A DNA stretch of 64,000 nucleotides from Cyanobacteriota bacterium. GTDB lineage: Bacteria > Acidobacteriota > Vicinamibacteria > Vicinamibacterales > UBA2999. The stretch spans positions 320,842-384,841 of the forward strand of contig JAIEMQ010000006.1 in NCBI GenBank assembly GCA_019752015.1, given 5' to 3'. The notes beneath the pieces are model-generated. The model did not search any database. It was given only the letters and a program-made list of their open reading frames with translations, and was not told the DNA's origin. The position numbers were made by a program, and so were the translations under genes. This document shows positions 8,703-16,327 of the stretch, piece by piece (within the stretch, counting starts at the first letter, position 1; each line of letters opens with the position of its first letter).

Positions 8703-9383
8703 ATGGCTATGAAGCGCATCACCGTGATTTCCGTGCACCCCGACGACGAGACGCTGGGCTGCGGCGGCACGATCCTCCGCCACATTGCCGGCGGCGATCG
8801 CGTGGACTGGATCGTCGTGTCCGCCGGTTGGGAGCCGAAGTACGGCAAGGATCAAATTGCCGCCAAGGCACGCGAAGTGGAACGCGTGGCGCAGGCATAT
8901 GGGATGGCCGACGTGAAGCGGCTCGGCCTTCAGACCACGCGGCTGCGCGAGCTGCCGCTGGCAACGATCGTCGATGCGCTCGGGCCCGCCCTTGATGCGA
9001 CGGCACCGAACGAGATCTATACGGTGCATCGCGGCGACGTCCACACCGATCACCAGGCGGTGTTCGAAGCGGTGTCGATCGTGTGCAAACCGTTCCGCGA
9101 TCGGCCGCGGCCGGGACGGCTGCTGTCGTTCGAGACGCTGTCGTCGACCGACGCGGCGCTCGCCACGCCGGCGCCGTTTCTGCCCAACGCCTTCGTGGAC
9201 ATCACGCCGTTCATCGATCGCAAGATCGAGATCATGGCGATGTTCACCACCGAGCAACAGCCGTATCCGCAGCCGCGATCGGCGGAATCGATTCGCGCGC
9301 AGGCGCGGTATCGCGGCGCCGCCATCGGCCGCGAATACGCCGAAGCCTTCATGCTGCTGCGGGAAGTCCGGGATCTGCAGTGA
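8703..9383 (+). CDS. PIG-L (LmbE) family de-N-acetylase
   Basis: A 226-residue zinc hydrolase. The metal-binding motif HPDDETLGCGG lies at residues 12-22 and a second metal-binding segment is in 'HRGDVHTDHQAVFEA'. PIG-L enzymes remove acetyl or other acyl groups from amino sugars such as GlcNAc. The ATG at 8703 follows the legG stop by three bases, with a second in-frame ATG at 8709. Its place between legG and the acyltransferase suggests exchange of an N-acyl group: one acetyl removed here and another acyl group added by the next gene product. That exchange is an inference. Confidence 0.85.
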   Translation: MAMKRITVISVHPDDETLGCGGTILRHIAGGDRVDWIVVSAGWEPKYGKDQIAAKAREVERVAQAYGMADVKRLGLQTTRLRELPLATIVDALGPALDATAPNEIYTVHRGDVHTDHQAVFEAVSIVCKPFRDRPRPGRLLSFETLSSTDAALATPAPFLPNAFVDITPFIDRKIEIMAMFTTEQQPYPQPRSAESIRAQARYRGAAIGREYAEAFMLLREVRDLQ

Positions 9384-10024
9384 CGAAGGCGATCGGATTC
9401 GGCGCCGGCGGCCACGCCAAAGTGGTGCTCGAGATCCTGCAGCGGGATCCCCGGCTCGACATCCGCGGATTACTGGCTGCATCCTCGACGGAAACGGGCC
9501 GCGAGGTGTCCGGCGTACGTGTCATCGGCGTCGACTCGCTGCTGCCGGCGCTGATCAGTGAGGGCGTCACTCATGGTTTCATCGGTGTCGGCGGCACGTC
9601 GACGACCGGCCGCCGCCGCGCGTTGTACGAGCGCGCGACCAATGCCGGATTGACAATGCTCGCGGCGGTGCACCCGGCCGCCACCATTTCTCCGACGGCG
9701 ATCGTCGGCGCCGGCGTGACGATCATGGCCGGAGTGATCGTCAACGCCTCGGCTCGCATCTGCGACAACGTCATCCTCAACACCGGCGCGATCATCGAAC
9801 ACGACGTCGTCATCGGCGATCACTGTCACATCGCGCCCGGCGCGAACGTCGGTGGCGGCGTGACGATCGGCGCCGGCGCGCACGTCGGCATGGGCGCCAT
9901 CATTCGCCAGGGACAAAAGATCGGCGCCGGCGCCATTGTCGGCGCCGGCGCGGTCGTTGTCGCTGATGTGGCGGACGGTGAGACCGTTGCCGGATTGCCG
10001 GCGCGCCCGCTCAAGACGCGTTGA
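9380..10024 (+). CDS. PglD/LegH/NeuD-like sugar N- or O-acyltransferase
   Basis: A 214-residue two-part protein: an N-terminal Rossmann-like domain starting 'KAIGFGAGGHAKVVLEIL' (the PglD/NeuD signature) and a C-terminal left-handed beta-helix made of hexapeptide repeats from about residue 100 ('IVGAGVTIMAGVIVNASA...'). The likely base histidine is in 'GAIIEHDVVIGDH'. Such enzymes move an acyl group from acyl-CoA to the 4-amino group made by LegC-type aminotransferases. GTG 9380 overlaps the upstream TGA and begins the conserved N-terminus; the track start at 9083 is within the deacetylase gene. LegH is the most probable role, but O-acetylation (NeuD) cannot be excluded. Confidence 0.83.
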   Translation: MTKAIGFGAGGHAKVVLEILQRDPRLDIRGLLAASSTETGREVSGVRVIGVDSLLPALISEGVTHGFIGVGGTSTTGRRRALYERATNAGLTMLAAVHPAATISPTAIVGAGVTIMAGVIVNASARICDNVILNTGAIIEHDVVIGDHCHIAPGANVGGGVTIGAGAHVGMGAIIRQGQKIGAGAIVGAGAVVVADVADGETVAGLPARPLKTR

Positions 10025-11022
10025 TGGTGAAGGGCCGGATCAAGAGTGCGCTGCAGCCGATTGCGATTGCCGGCGCGCGCGTGCGATCGCGTTTCTCGAG
10101 CGCCGACATCGCCATGTTTCACGAATTCGTACCGCCGCCGTACGGCGGCGGCAACCAGTTCCTTCGCGCGCTGTGGAAGACGCTCGAATCGCGCGGCTGG
10201 CGCCTCGAGAACAACGCCATCTCGCCGGCCACGCGCGCCTGTCTCTACAACTCGTTCAACTTCGACTTCGACCGGCTCCACGCGTTCCGCCGCGCCGGCT
10301 GCCGCATGGTCCATCGCGTGGACGGACCGGTGGCGGTGTATCGCGGCCGCGACGACGGGACCGATCGGAGAATCTGGGAGATTAACGGCCAGCTCGCCGA
10401 CGTCACGGTGTTTCAATCGGAATACAGTCGATCGAAGCACGCCGACATGGGACTGGTGTTCAAGGACGCGAGCGTGATTCATAACGCCGCCGATCCTGAG
10501 ATCTTTCATTCGTCCGGGCGCGCACCGTTCGATCGCAGCCGCAAGATCAAATTGATCGCCACCAGCTGGTCAGACAATGCCAACAAGGGCGCGGATGTTC
10601 TGGCGTGGCTCGAGTCGCGTCTCGATCCAGGGCGCTTCGAGCTGACGTTCGTGGGCCGATCGCCGGTGCCGTTCGCGCGCGCGACAGTACTGCCGCCGCT
10701 CGACTCGCGTGGCGTGGCGGAGCAGTTGCGGGCGCACGACATTTTTTTCACCGCCAGCCTTCATGAATCGTGTTCGAACGCGCTGATCGAGGCGCTCAGC
10801 TGCGGCCTGCCGGCCTTGTTCGTCGACAGCGGCTCGAACGCCGAGCTCGTCAAGGACGGCGGCGTCGCCTTCACGAGCCGCGATCATCTCGAGGCCCGGC
10901 TCGATCAGCTGGTGGCGGAGTACGAGATGCGGCAATCGCGCATCGCCGCGCCGCGGCTGGAGGATGTGGCCGATCGCTATCTTTCGGTGATGGGCCTGCC
11001 ATCACGGCCGCAGGCCGCGTGA
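10024..11022 (+). CDS. GT4-type glycosyltransferase
   Basis: A 332-residue GT-B glycosyltransferase. The C-terminal nucleotide-sugar domain shows 'KLIATSWSDNANKGADVLAWLE', 'LTFVGRSP', and the EX7E-like region 'ASLHESCSNALIEALSCGLPALFVDSGSNAELV'. The N-terminus has 'FHEFVPPPYGGGNQFLRALWKTLE', the glycine-rich acceptor loop. No signal peptide or obvious helix was seen, so it should act at the cytoplasmic membrane face. ATG 10024 overlaps the last base of the previous stop; TTG 10021 is a weaker alternative. It probably extends the glycan that carries the nonulosonic acid. Confidence 0.82.
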   Translation: MVKGRIKSALQPIAIAGARVRSRFSSADIAMFHEFVPPPYGGGNQFLRALWKTLESRGWRLENNAISPATRACLYNSFNFDFDRLHAFRRAGCRMVHRVDGPVAVYRGRDDGTDRRIWEINGQLADVTVFQSEYSRSKHADMGLVFKDASVIHNAADPEIFHSSGRAPFDRSRKIKLIATSWSDNANKGADVLAWLESRLDPGRFELTFVGRSPVPFARATVLPPLDSRGVAEQLRAHDIFFTASLHESCSNALIEALSCGLPALFVDSGSNAELVKDGGVAFTSRDHLEARLDQLVAEYEMRQSRIAAPRLEDVADRYLSVMGLPSRPQAA

Positions 11023-12131
11023 GCACGTTGCGGTCGTCGTTGTCGCGCGCGGTGCGCGGCGCGCGCCGGCTGGTCGGCCATCCTGATGTTCGCGGCTGGC
11101 CGCCGTACTCGCGGCTGATCCTCATGAGCGACGCGCCGTCATGGGTGCTTGCGTACGAGATGCAGGAGATCGGCGCCCTTGCGAACAGGCTGAGTATTAC
11201 TACAGCCGATCAGCAGCTGTGGCCGTTCGTGAAGCACCAGTCGGTGTTCTACGCGAGTCACCTGAGCCTGCTCGTCGGGGATCAATGGCAGCAGCCCAAT
11301 CGCATCGGGATGGCGTACATGCACGGCAAGCCGGGCACCGGCTATGAAGAATTCGATCGCACCTTCGACGTGCTGCGGCGGCATCACGATCGTTTCGATC
11401 GCGTCCAGGCCACGCATTCGGAGATGCATCGCATTATTCTCGAGTCCGGCATCGCGCCCGGGAAGGTCCACTTGATTCCGCTCGGCATCGACCTCGCCAT
11501 CTTTCCGCGCGTAACACCGGCGGCACGGGCCGCCGCGCGGGCGCGTTTCCGCATTCCGGCCGAAGCGCGGGTCGTCGGATCGTTTCAGAAGGATGGCGTC
11601 GGCTGGGGCGACGGTCTTGAACCGAAGCGCGTGAAAGGCCCCGATGTGTTCCTCAGCGTCATCGAGCAGCTGCGCGGCGACGTCCCCGGATTGTTCGTAT
11701 TGCTGTCGGGACCGGCACGCGGCTACGTGAAAGCGGGTTTGCAGCGCATGGGCGTGCCGTTCGCGCACGACTACATCGACGATCCTCGCGCGCTCGCGCC
11801 GTTCTATCACGCGATCGATGCGTACGTGGTGGCGTCGCGGCAGGAGGGCGGACCGAAAGCGGCGCTCGAAACGATGTCGTCCGGCATCGCGCTGATCACG
11901 ACGCGGGTCGGGCAGGCGATGGATCTCGTTCGCCAGAGTGAGAACGGCTGGATCGCCGACGTGGAGGATGCCGCGGCGCTCGCGGCTCATGCACGCGCGG
12001 TGTTGATGAATGGCGCACCGCCGGCCGTGCTCGATGCCGCGCGCCGGACTGCCGAAGCCAATACTTACGATGCCCATCTGCCTCTCTGGGATCGCTTCTT
12101 CGACGGATTCGTCGAGCGGCGATCAGCGTGA
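11019..12131 (+). CDS. GT4-like glycosyltransferase
   Basis: A 370-residue GT-B protein with a divergent N-terminal domain ('RLILMSDAPSWVLAYEMQEIGALANRL') and a recognisable C-terminal domain: 'VHLIPLGIDLAIFPRV', 'KGPDVFLSVIEQLRGDVPGLFVLLSGPARGYV', and 'VASRQEGGPKAALETMSSGIALITTRVGQAMDLV'. The latter is the donor-binding EX7E region (E-G-G...E). GTG 11019 overlaps the upstream stop as GTGA. The conserved N-terminal glycine loop of GT4 is weak, so the acceptor may be unusual. Donor and acceptor are not predictable. Confidence 0.78.
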   Translation: MSTLRSSLSRAVRGARRLVGHPDVRGWPPYSRLILMSDAPSWVLAYEMQEIGALANRLSITTADQQLWPFVKHQSVFYASHLSLLVGDQWQQPNRIGMAYMHGKPGTGYEEFDRTFDVLRRHHDRFDRVQATHSEMHRIILESGIAPGKVHLIPLGIDLAIFPRVTPAARAAARARFRIPAEARVVGSFQKDGVGWGDGLEPKRVKGPDVFLSVIEQLRGDVPGLFVLLSGPARGYVKAGLQRMGVPFAHDYIDDPRALAPFYHAIDAYVVASRQEGGPKAALETMSSGIALITTRVGQAMDLVRQSENGWIADVEDAAALAAHARAVLMNGAPPAVLDAARRTAEANTYDAHLPLWDRFFDGFVERRSA

Positions 12132-13312
12132 CAACGAGGCCGCGCGTGATGATGGTGACCGGCGCCTATGCGCCGGAGAAGAGTGGCGCCAGCCTGCAGT
12201 GCCGCAACCTGATCAAGGCGCTGCGCGATCGCGCTGATTTCTCGGTGCTGACCACGTCCACGGATCCGTCGCTGCCGTGGAATTCGGTCGTCGACGGCAT
12301 CAAGGTTCGCCGCGTTGCGGTCGATCCCGGGAGCCGGATGTCGAAACTCGTCGCCATCGAGCGAATGGCGTCATCGTTCCTCGAGCTGTCCGCGGGCTTC
12401 GACATCGTGCACCTGCACGGCTTCTCGCAGAAAAGCATCCTGCTGGTGGCGCTGGCGAAATTGCTGAACAAGAAGATCGTCATCAAGCTCACGTCCGTTG
12501 GTCACGATGACCCGGCATCGATTCGCGCCAGGGGCGCGGTGATGTGGGCCGCGTATCGACAAGCGGATCGGTTTATCGGAGTGACGCCCCGTTTTGCGGA
12601 CGGCTTCGAGACGACCGGCCTCGATCGTGGCCGCTTCAGGTTCATTCCCAACGGCGTCGATCTCGATCGCTTCAAGCCGGCCTCGGCGGGAACGCGCACC
12701 GAATTCCAGCACCAGTTCCGCATTCCGACCGGCGACCCGGTCGTGCTGTTTGTCGGCTTCTTCTCGCGCGAAAAAAATCCCGATGTGCTGTTCGAAGCGT
12801 GGCTCGCGCTTCACGACCAGGGCGTGCGATCGACGCTGGTGTTGATCGGCGCGACCAGCGGCACCTATTACGAGATCGATTCCGGGCTCGCCGAACGCAT
12901 CAAGGAAAAAGCGGCGCGCCGTGGCGTGGGCGATCGGCTGGTGTTCGTTGAAGCCGAGGAGCACATCGAGCACTACTATCGAGCTGCTGATGTCTTCGCG
13001 CTGCCGACCGCGCGCGAAGGACTGCCGAACGTGTTGCTCGAGGCGATGGCCAGCGGGGTCCCGCCCGTGATCACGCGGCTCGAAGGCGTCACCGACTGGA
13101 TCGTCACTCCGGGCGTGACCGGCGAGCTGGTGCCGTCGGTGGACAGCAAGGCGTTTGCCGACGCGATCGGCTGGTTGTTGTCGTCTCGCGATCGGCGCGA
13201 GGCAATGGGCGCCGCGGCGCGCGCGCATGTCGCCGCCAATTTCAGTCTGGCCGCGACGGCGCAGCAGACATTCGAGGTCTACCAGGAACTCGTGAAGGAA
13301 CATCGTTCGTGA
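12128..13312 (+). CDS. GT4 glycosyltransferase
   Basis: A 394-residue canonical GT4 enzyme. Acceptor domain: 'VMMVTGAYAPEKSGASLQCRNLIKAL'. Donor domain: 'FIPNGVDLDRFKPAS', 'VVLFVGFFSREKNPDVLFEAW' and the EX7E segment 'TAREGLPNVLLEAMASGVPPVITRLEGVTDWI'. No membrane helix was seen. The GTG start overlaps the previous stop as GTGA and the stop overlaps the wecB-like start. It is the third consecutive GT4, which fits a repeat unit of at least several sugars. Confidence 0.86.
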   Translation: MTTRPRVMMVTGAYAPEKSGASLQCRNLIKALRDRADFSVLTTSTDPSLPWNSVVDGIKVRRVAVDPGSRMSKLVAIERMASSFLELSAGFDIVHLHGFSQKSILLVALAKLLNKKIVIKLTSVGHDDPASIRARGAVMWAAYRQADRFIGVTPRFADGFETTGLDRGRFRFIPNGVDLDRFKPASAGTRTEFQHQFRIPTGDPVVLFVGFFSREKNPDVLFEAWLALHDQGVRSTLVLIGATSGTYYEIDSGLAERIKEKAARRGVGDRLVFVEAEEHIEHYYRAADVFALPTAREGLPNVLLEAMASGVPPVITRLEGVTDWIVTPGVTGELVPSVDSKAFADAIGWLLSSRDRREAMGAAARAHVAANFSLAATAQQTFEVYQELVKEHRS

Positions 13313-14427
13313 AGGCAATGGTCGTTTTTGGCACCCGGCCCGAAGCCATCAAGCTGGCGCCCGTCATCAATGCGCTCAAGCAGCGGCGGGAAGTGACGCT
13401 GCGCATCGTTTCGACATCGCAGCATCGCGAGTTGCTGCAACAGGCGCTCGAGGTCTTCGCCATTACTCCCGACATCGATCTGTCGGTGATGCGGCCGGGA
13501 CAGACTCTCGAAGAGCTGACCGTGCGCGTGCTGCCGGCAATGCAGAAAACGCTCGCGGCGGAGCAGCCCGACGTGCTGATCGTGCAGGGCGATACCACGA
13601 CGGTGTTCGTGGCAAGCCTGGCGGCGTTCTATCAGCAGATTCCCGTCGCGCACGTCGAAGCGGGACTGCGCAGCCACAACAACTACAACCCGTTTCCCGA
13701 AGAGATCAATCGCCGGTTGACCAGCGCGATCGCCGCGCTGCACTTCGCCCCGACGGAGCTGGCGCGCCAGAACCTTCTCGCCGAAAACGTTCCCGCCTCA
13801 CAGGTGTTCGTGACCGGCAATACCGTGGTCGACGCGCTCCACGCCATCGCGAAGAGCAAGACCTTCGCGAAAACGCCGGTGCCGATCGACATCAAGGGCA
13901 AGCGGCTGTTGCTCGTGACGCTGCACCGCCGTGAGAGTTTTGGCGGCGCGCTCAAGGACATGTGCGGCGCGCTGCGGACCATCACCTCGCGCCATCCGGA
14001 TGTGCACGTGGTGATTCCGGTGCATCGCAATCCCGCGGTCAAGGACACGGTGCTCGACGAGCTGTCGAGCGTCGAACGGGTGTCGCTGCTCGAGCCGCTC
14101 GATTACGTCTCGTTCCTTCGCACCATGGAAGCGAGCACGTTCGTGCTGACCGACTCCGGCGGCGTGCAGGAAGAGGCGCCGGTGTTCGGACGTCCGGTGC
14201 TGGTGCTGCGCGAGACCACCGAGCGCCAGGAGGCCATTGACGCCGGCGTCGCCCGCCTGGTCGGCACCCGCGGCGACGACATTGTCCGCTACGCATCGCG
14301 CCTGCTCGATGATCCATCCGAGTACGCGGCGATGTCGAAAGGCGCGAGCCCGTTCGGCGACGGCCACGCAGCGGAGCGCATCGCGGATCTCCTTGTGAAA
14401 CACATCAACCCGAAACGAGCGTCCTGA
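13309..14427 (+). CDS. wecB: Non-hydrolysing UDP-N-acetylglucosamine 2-epimerase
   Basis: A 372-residue epimerase that interconverts UDP-GlcNAc and UDP-ManNAc. Landmarks: 'MVVFGTRPEAIKLAPVINALKQ', 'VQGDTTTVFVASLAAFYQQIPVAHVEAGLRS', 'PFPEEINRRLTSAIAALHFAPT', 'HRRESFGG', 'LTDSGGVQEEAPVFGRPVLVLRETTERQEA'. These are full-length WecB motifs with the catalytic Asp/Glu residues in place. It starts at GTG 13309 overlapping the GT4 stop. A nucleotide-sugar dehydrogenase at 52206 could turn its product into ManNAcA, though the two genes are far apart. Confidence 0.92.
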   Translation: MKAMVVFGTRPEAIKLAPVINALKQRREVTLRIVSTSQHRELLQQALEVFAITPDIDLSVMRPGQTLEELTVRVLPAMQKTLAAEQPDVLIVQGDTTTVFVASLAAFYQQIPVAHVEAGLRSHNNYNPFPEEINRRLTSAIAALHFAPTELARQNLLAENVPASQVFVTGNTVVDALHAIAKSKTFAKTPVPIDIKGKRLLLVTLHRRESFGGALKDMCGALRTITSRHPDVHVVIPVHRNPAVKDTVLDELSSVERVSLLEPLDYVSFLRTMEASTFVLTDSGGVQEEAPVFGRPVLVLRETTERQEAIDAGVARLVGTRGDDIVRYASRLLDDPSEYAAMSKGASPFGDGHAAERIADLLVKHINPKRAS

Positions 14428-16326
14428 ATGTGCGGCATTGCCGGCATCGTCGATTTCGACGGCCGCGACATTCCGAAAGCGCTGGTGCAGTCAATGTGCA
14501 CCGCGATCTGTCATCGCGGCCCGGACGATGAAGGTGTCCTGCAGATACCGGAGTCGCCATCTTCCTCCGAGCCGCGAGCGGTGCTCGGCAACCGCCGCCT
14601 GAGCATCATCGACATCGCCGGCGGCCACCAGCCGCTCAGCAATGAGGACGGCTCGATCTGGACCGTTCAGAACGGCGAGATTTACAACTTCCAGGAGCTG
14701 CGCGCGCGGCTCGAAGCGAAGGGCCACAAGTTCGCGACCAGGAGCGACACCGAGATCATCGTCCACCTCTACGAAGAGATGGGCGAGCAGTTTGCGAGCG
14801 AATTCGACGGCATGTTCGCGATCGCGCTGTGGGACGAGCGCAAGAAGAAGCTGGTGCTGGCGCGCGATCGATTTGGCAAGAAGCCGGTGCTCTATGCCGA
14901 GGCCGGCGGCCGGCTGTGGTTCGGCTCGGAATTCCAGGCGCTGCTCGCCGATCCCGCGATCAAGCGTGAGATCGATTACGAAGCGCTCGACGAGTACATG
15001 TCGTTCATGGCGGTGCCGGCGCCGCTGACGATCTACAAGCAGATCCGGAAGCTGCCACCGGCGCACGTGCTGGTTCGCGACCGGTCGGGCACCCGCATCG
15101 AGCGTTACTGGAAGCTCGAATACACGCCGAAGACTCGCATCAGCGAAGACGAGGCCGCGTCGGAAGTTCGCCGGTTGCTGACCGAAGCGGTGCGGAAGCG
15201 ATTGATCAGCGAAGTGCCGCTCGGCGCGTTCCTCAGCGGCGGTGTGGATTCGAGCGCCGTCGTCGCGATCATGGCTGGTCTGCAGTCATCGCCGGTCAAG
15301 ACCTTTTCAATCGGCTTCGACGATCCGCGCTTCAACGAGCTGGTCTACGCGCGCAAGGTCGCCGAGCGATACGGCTGCGAGCATCACGAATTCGAGGTTC
15401 ATCCGAAGGCGATCGAGATCCTGCCGGCCATGGCAAAGCACTACGGCGAGCCGTACGCGGATTCGTCCGCGATTCCGAGTTTCTATCTCGCCGAGTTGAC
15501 ACGAAAGCACGTCACCGTTGCGCTGAACGGCGACGGCGGCGACGAGTCGTTCGCCGGTTATGGCTGGCACTATGGCGGCCGCCTCGCCGAGCGGTGGCAA
15601 ATGATTCCGTCGCCGCTCCGCGCGCTTGCCGAGAGCGCTGTGACGGCACTGCTCCCGGCCAGCGCCGATCGGCGAGCGACGTTGTCGCGAGCCGCGCGCT
15701 TCATGAAAGGCGCGAGCCGCCCGCGTGCCGATCGTTACCGCGCCTGGCTCTCGGTCTTCACGCCCGAACTGAAGTCGACGCTCTACGCGAATCCGGAGAT
15801 CCGATCGCGGACGGATCGCCTCGCCGAGGCGTTTGCGGGACTGAATCACCTCGACGCCGTCGACGCGATGCTCGCCGGCGACATTGCGTGGTACCTTCCT
15901 ACGGACCTCCTGGTGAAGATGGACATCGCGACGATGGCGCATTCGCTTGAAGCCCGATCGCCGTTCCTCGACTGGCGGCTGACCGAGTTCGTGGCGAAAC
16001 TGCCGAGCGACATGAAGCTGCGCGGCGGCACGTCGAAGTATCTGCTCAAGAAGGCGGTCGCGGATCTCGTGCCGGCCGGCAACATGCATCGCCCGAAGCA
16101 GGGTTTCGCCGTGCCGATCGGCGGCTGGTTCCGCGGCGAGCTGAAGGAGTTCCTGGCCGATCACATCCTGAGCGATCGCTTCAACGCGCGCGGGCTGTTC
16201 AGGCCGGCGGAAGTCCGCAGGATCTTCGACGATCATCAGCGCGAGGCCTTCGATTACGCCCACCACCTCTGGGTCTTGCTGATGCTGGAGCTGTGGTTCC
16301 GCTCCTACATGGACGTGAAGAGCTAA
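14428..16326 (+). CDS. asnB: Asparagine-synthase-like glutamine amidotransferase
   Basis: A 632-residue two-domain protein. The N-terminal class II glutaminase starts directly at the nucleophile Cys2 (MCGIAGIVDFDG), with 'HRGPDDEG', 'GNRRLSIIDIAGGHQPL' and 'NGEIYNFQELR'. The C-terminal ATP-pyrophosphatase domain has the PP-loop 'GAFLSGGVDSSAVVAIM' and 'LNGDGGDESFAGY'. Housekeeping AsnB makes asparagine, but copies in polysaccharide clusters (for example exosortase-associated amidotransferases) are thought to amidate sugar acids or proteins. Here the flanking glycosyltransferases favour sugar-acid amidation, which I infer. The ATG follows the upstream TGA without a gap. Confidence 0.88.
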   Translation: MCGIAGIVDFDGRDIPKALVQSMCTAICHRGPDDEGVLQIPESPSSSEPRAVLGNRRLSIIDIAGGHQPLSNEDGSIWTVQNGEIYNFQELRARLEAKGHKFATRSDTEIIVHLYEEMGEQFASEFDGMFAIALWDERKKKLVLARDRFGKKPVLYAEAGGRLWFGSEFQALLADPAIKREIDYEALDEYMSFMAVPAPLTIYKQIRKLPPAHVLVRDRSGTRIERYWKLEYTPKTRISEDEAASEVRRLLTEAVRKRLISEVPLGAFLSGGVDSSAVVAIMAGLQSSPVKTFSIGFDDPRFNELVYARKVAERYGCEHHEFEVHPKAIEILPAMAKHYGEPYADSSAIPSFYLAELTRKHVTVALNGDGGDESFAGYGWHYGGRLAERWQMIPSPLRALAESAVTALLPASADRRATLSRAARFMKGASRPRADRYRAWLSVFTPELKSTLYANPEIRSRTDRLAEAFAGLNHLDAVDAMLAGDIAWYLPTDLLVKMDIATMAHSLEARSPFLDWRLTEFVAKLPSDMKLRGGTSKYLLKKAVADLVPAGNMHRPKQGFAVPIGGWFRGELKEFLADHILSDRFNARGLFRPAEVRRIFDDHQREAFDYAHHLWVLLMLELWFRSYMDVKS

Positions 16327-16327
16327 C

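Noticed and set aside
14428-16326. Assignment as an exosortase-system amidotransferase
   Set aside because: The protein resembles that group, but no exosortase or sorting-signal protein is in the window, so only the general asparagine-synthase-like call is kept.
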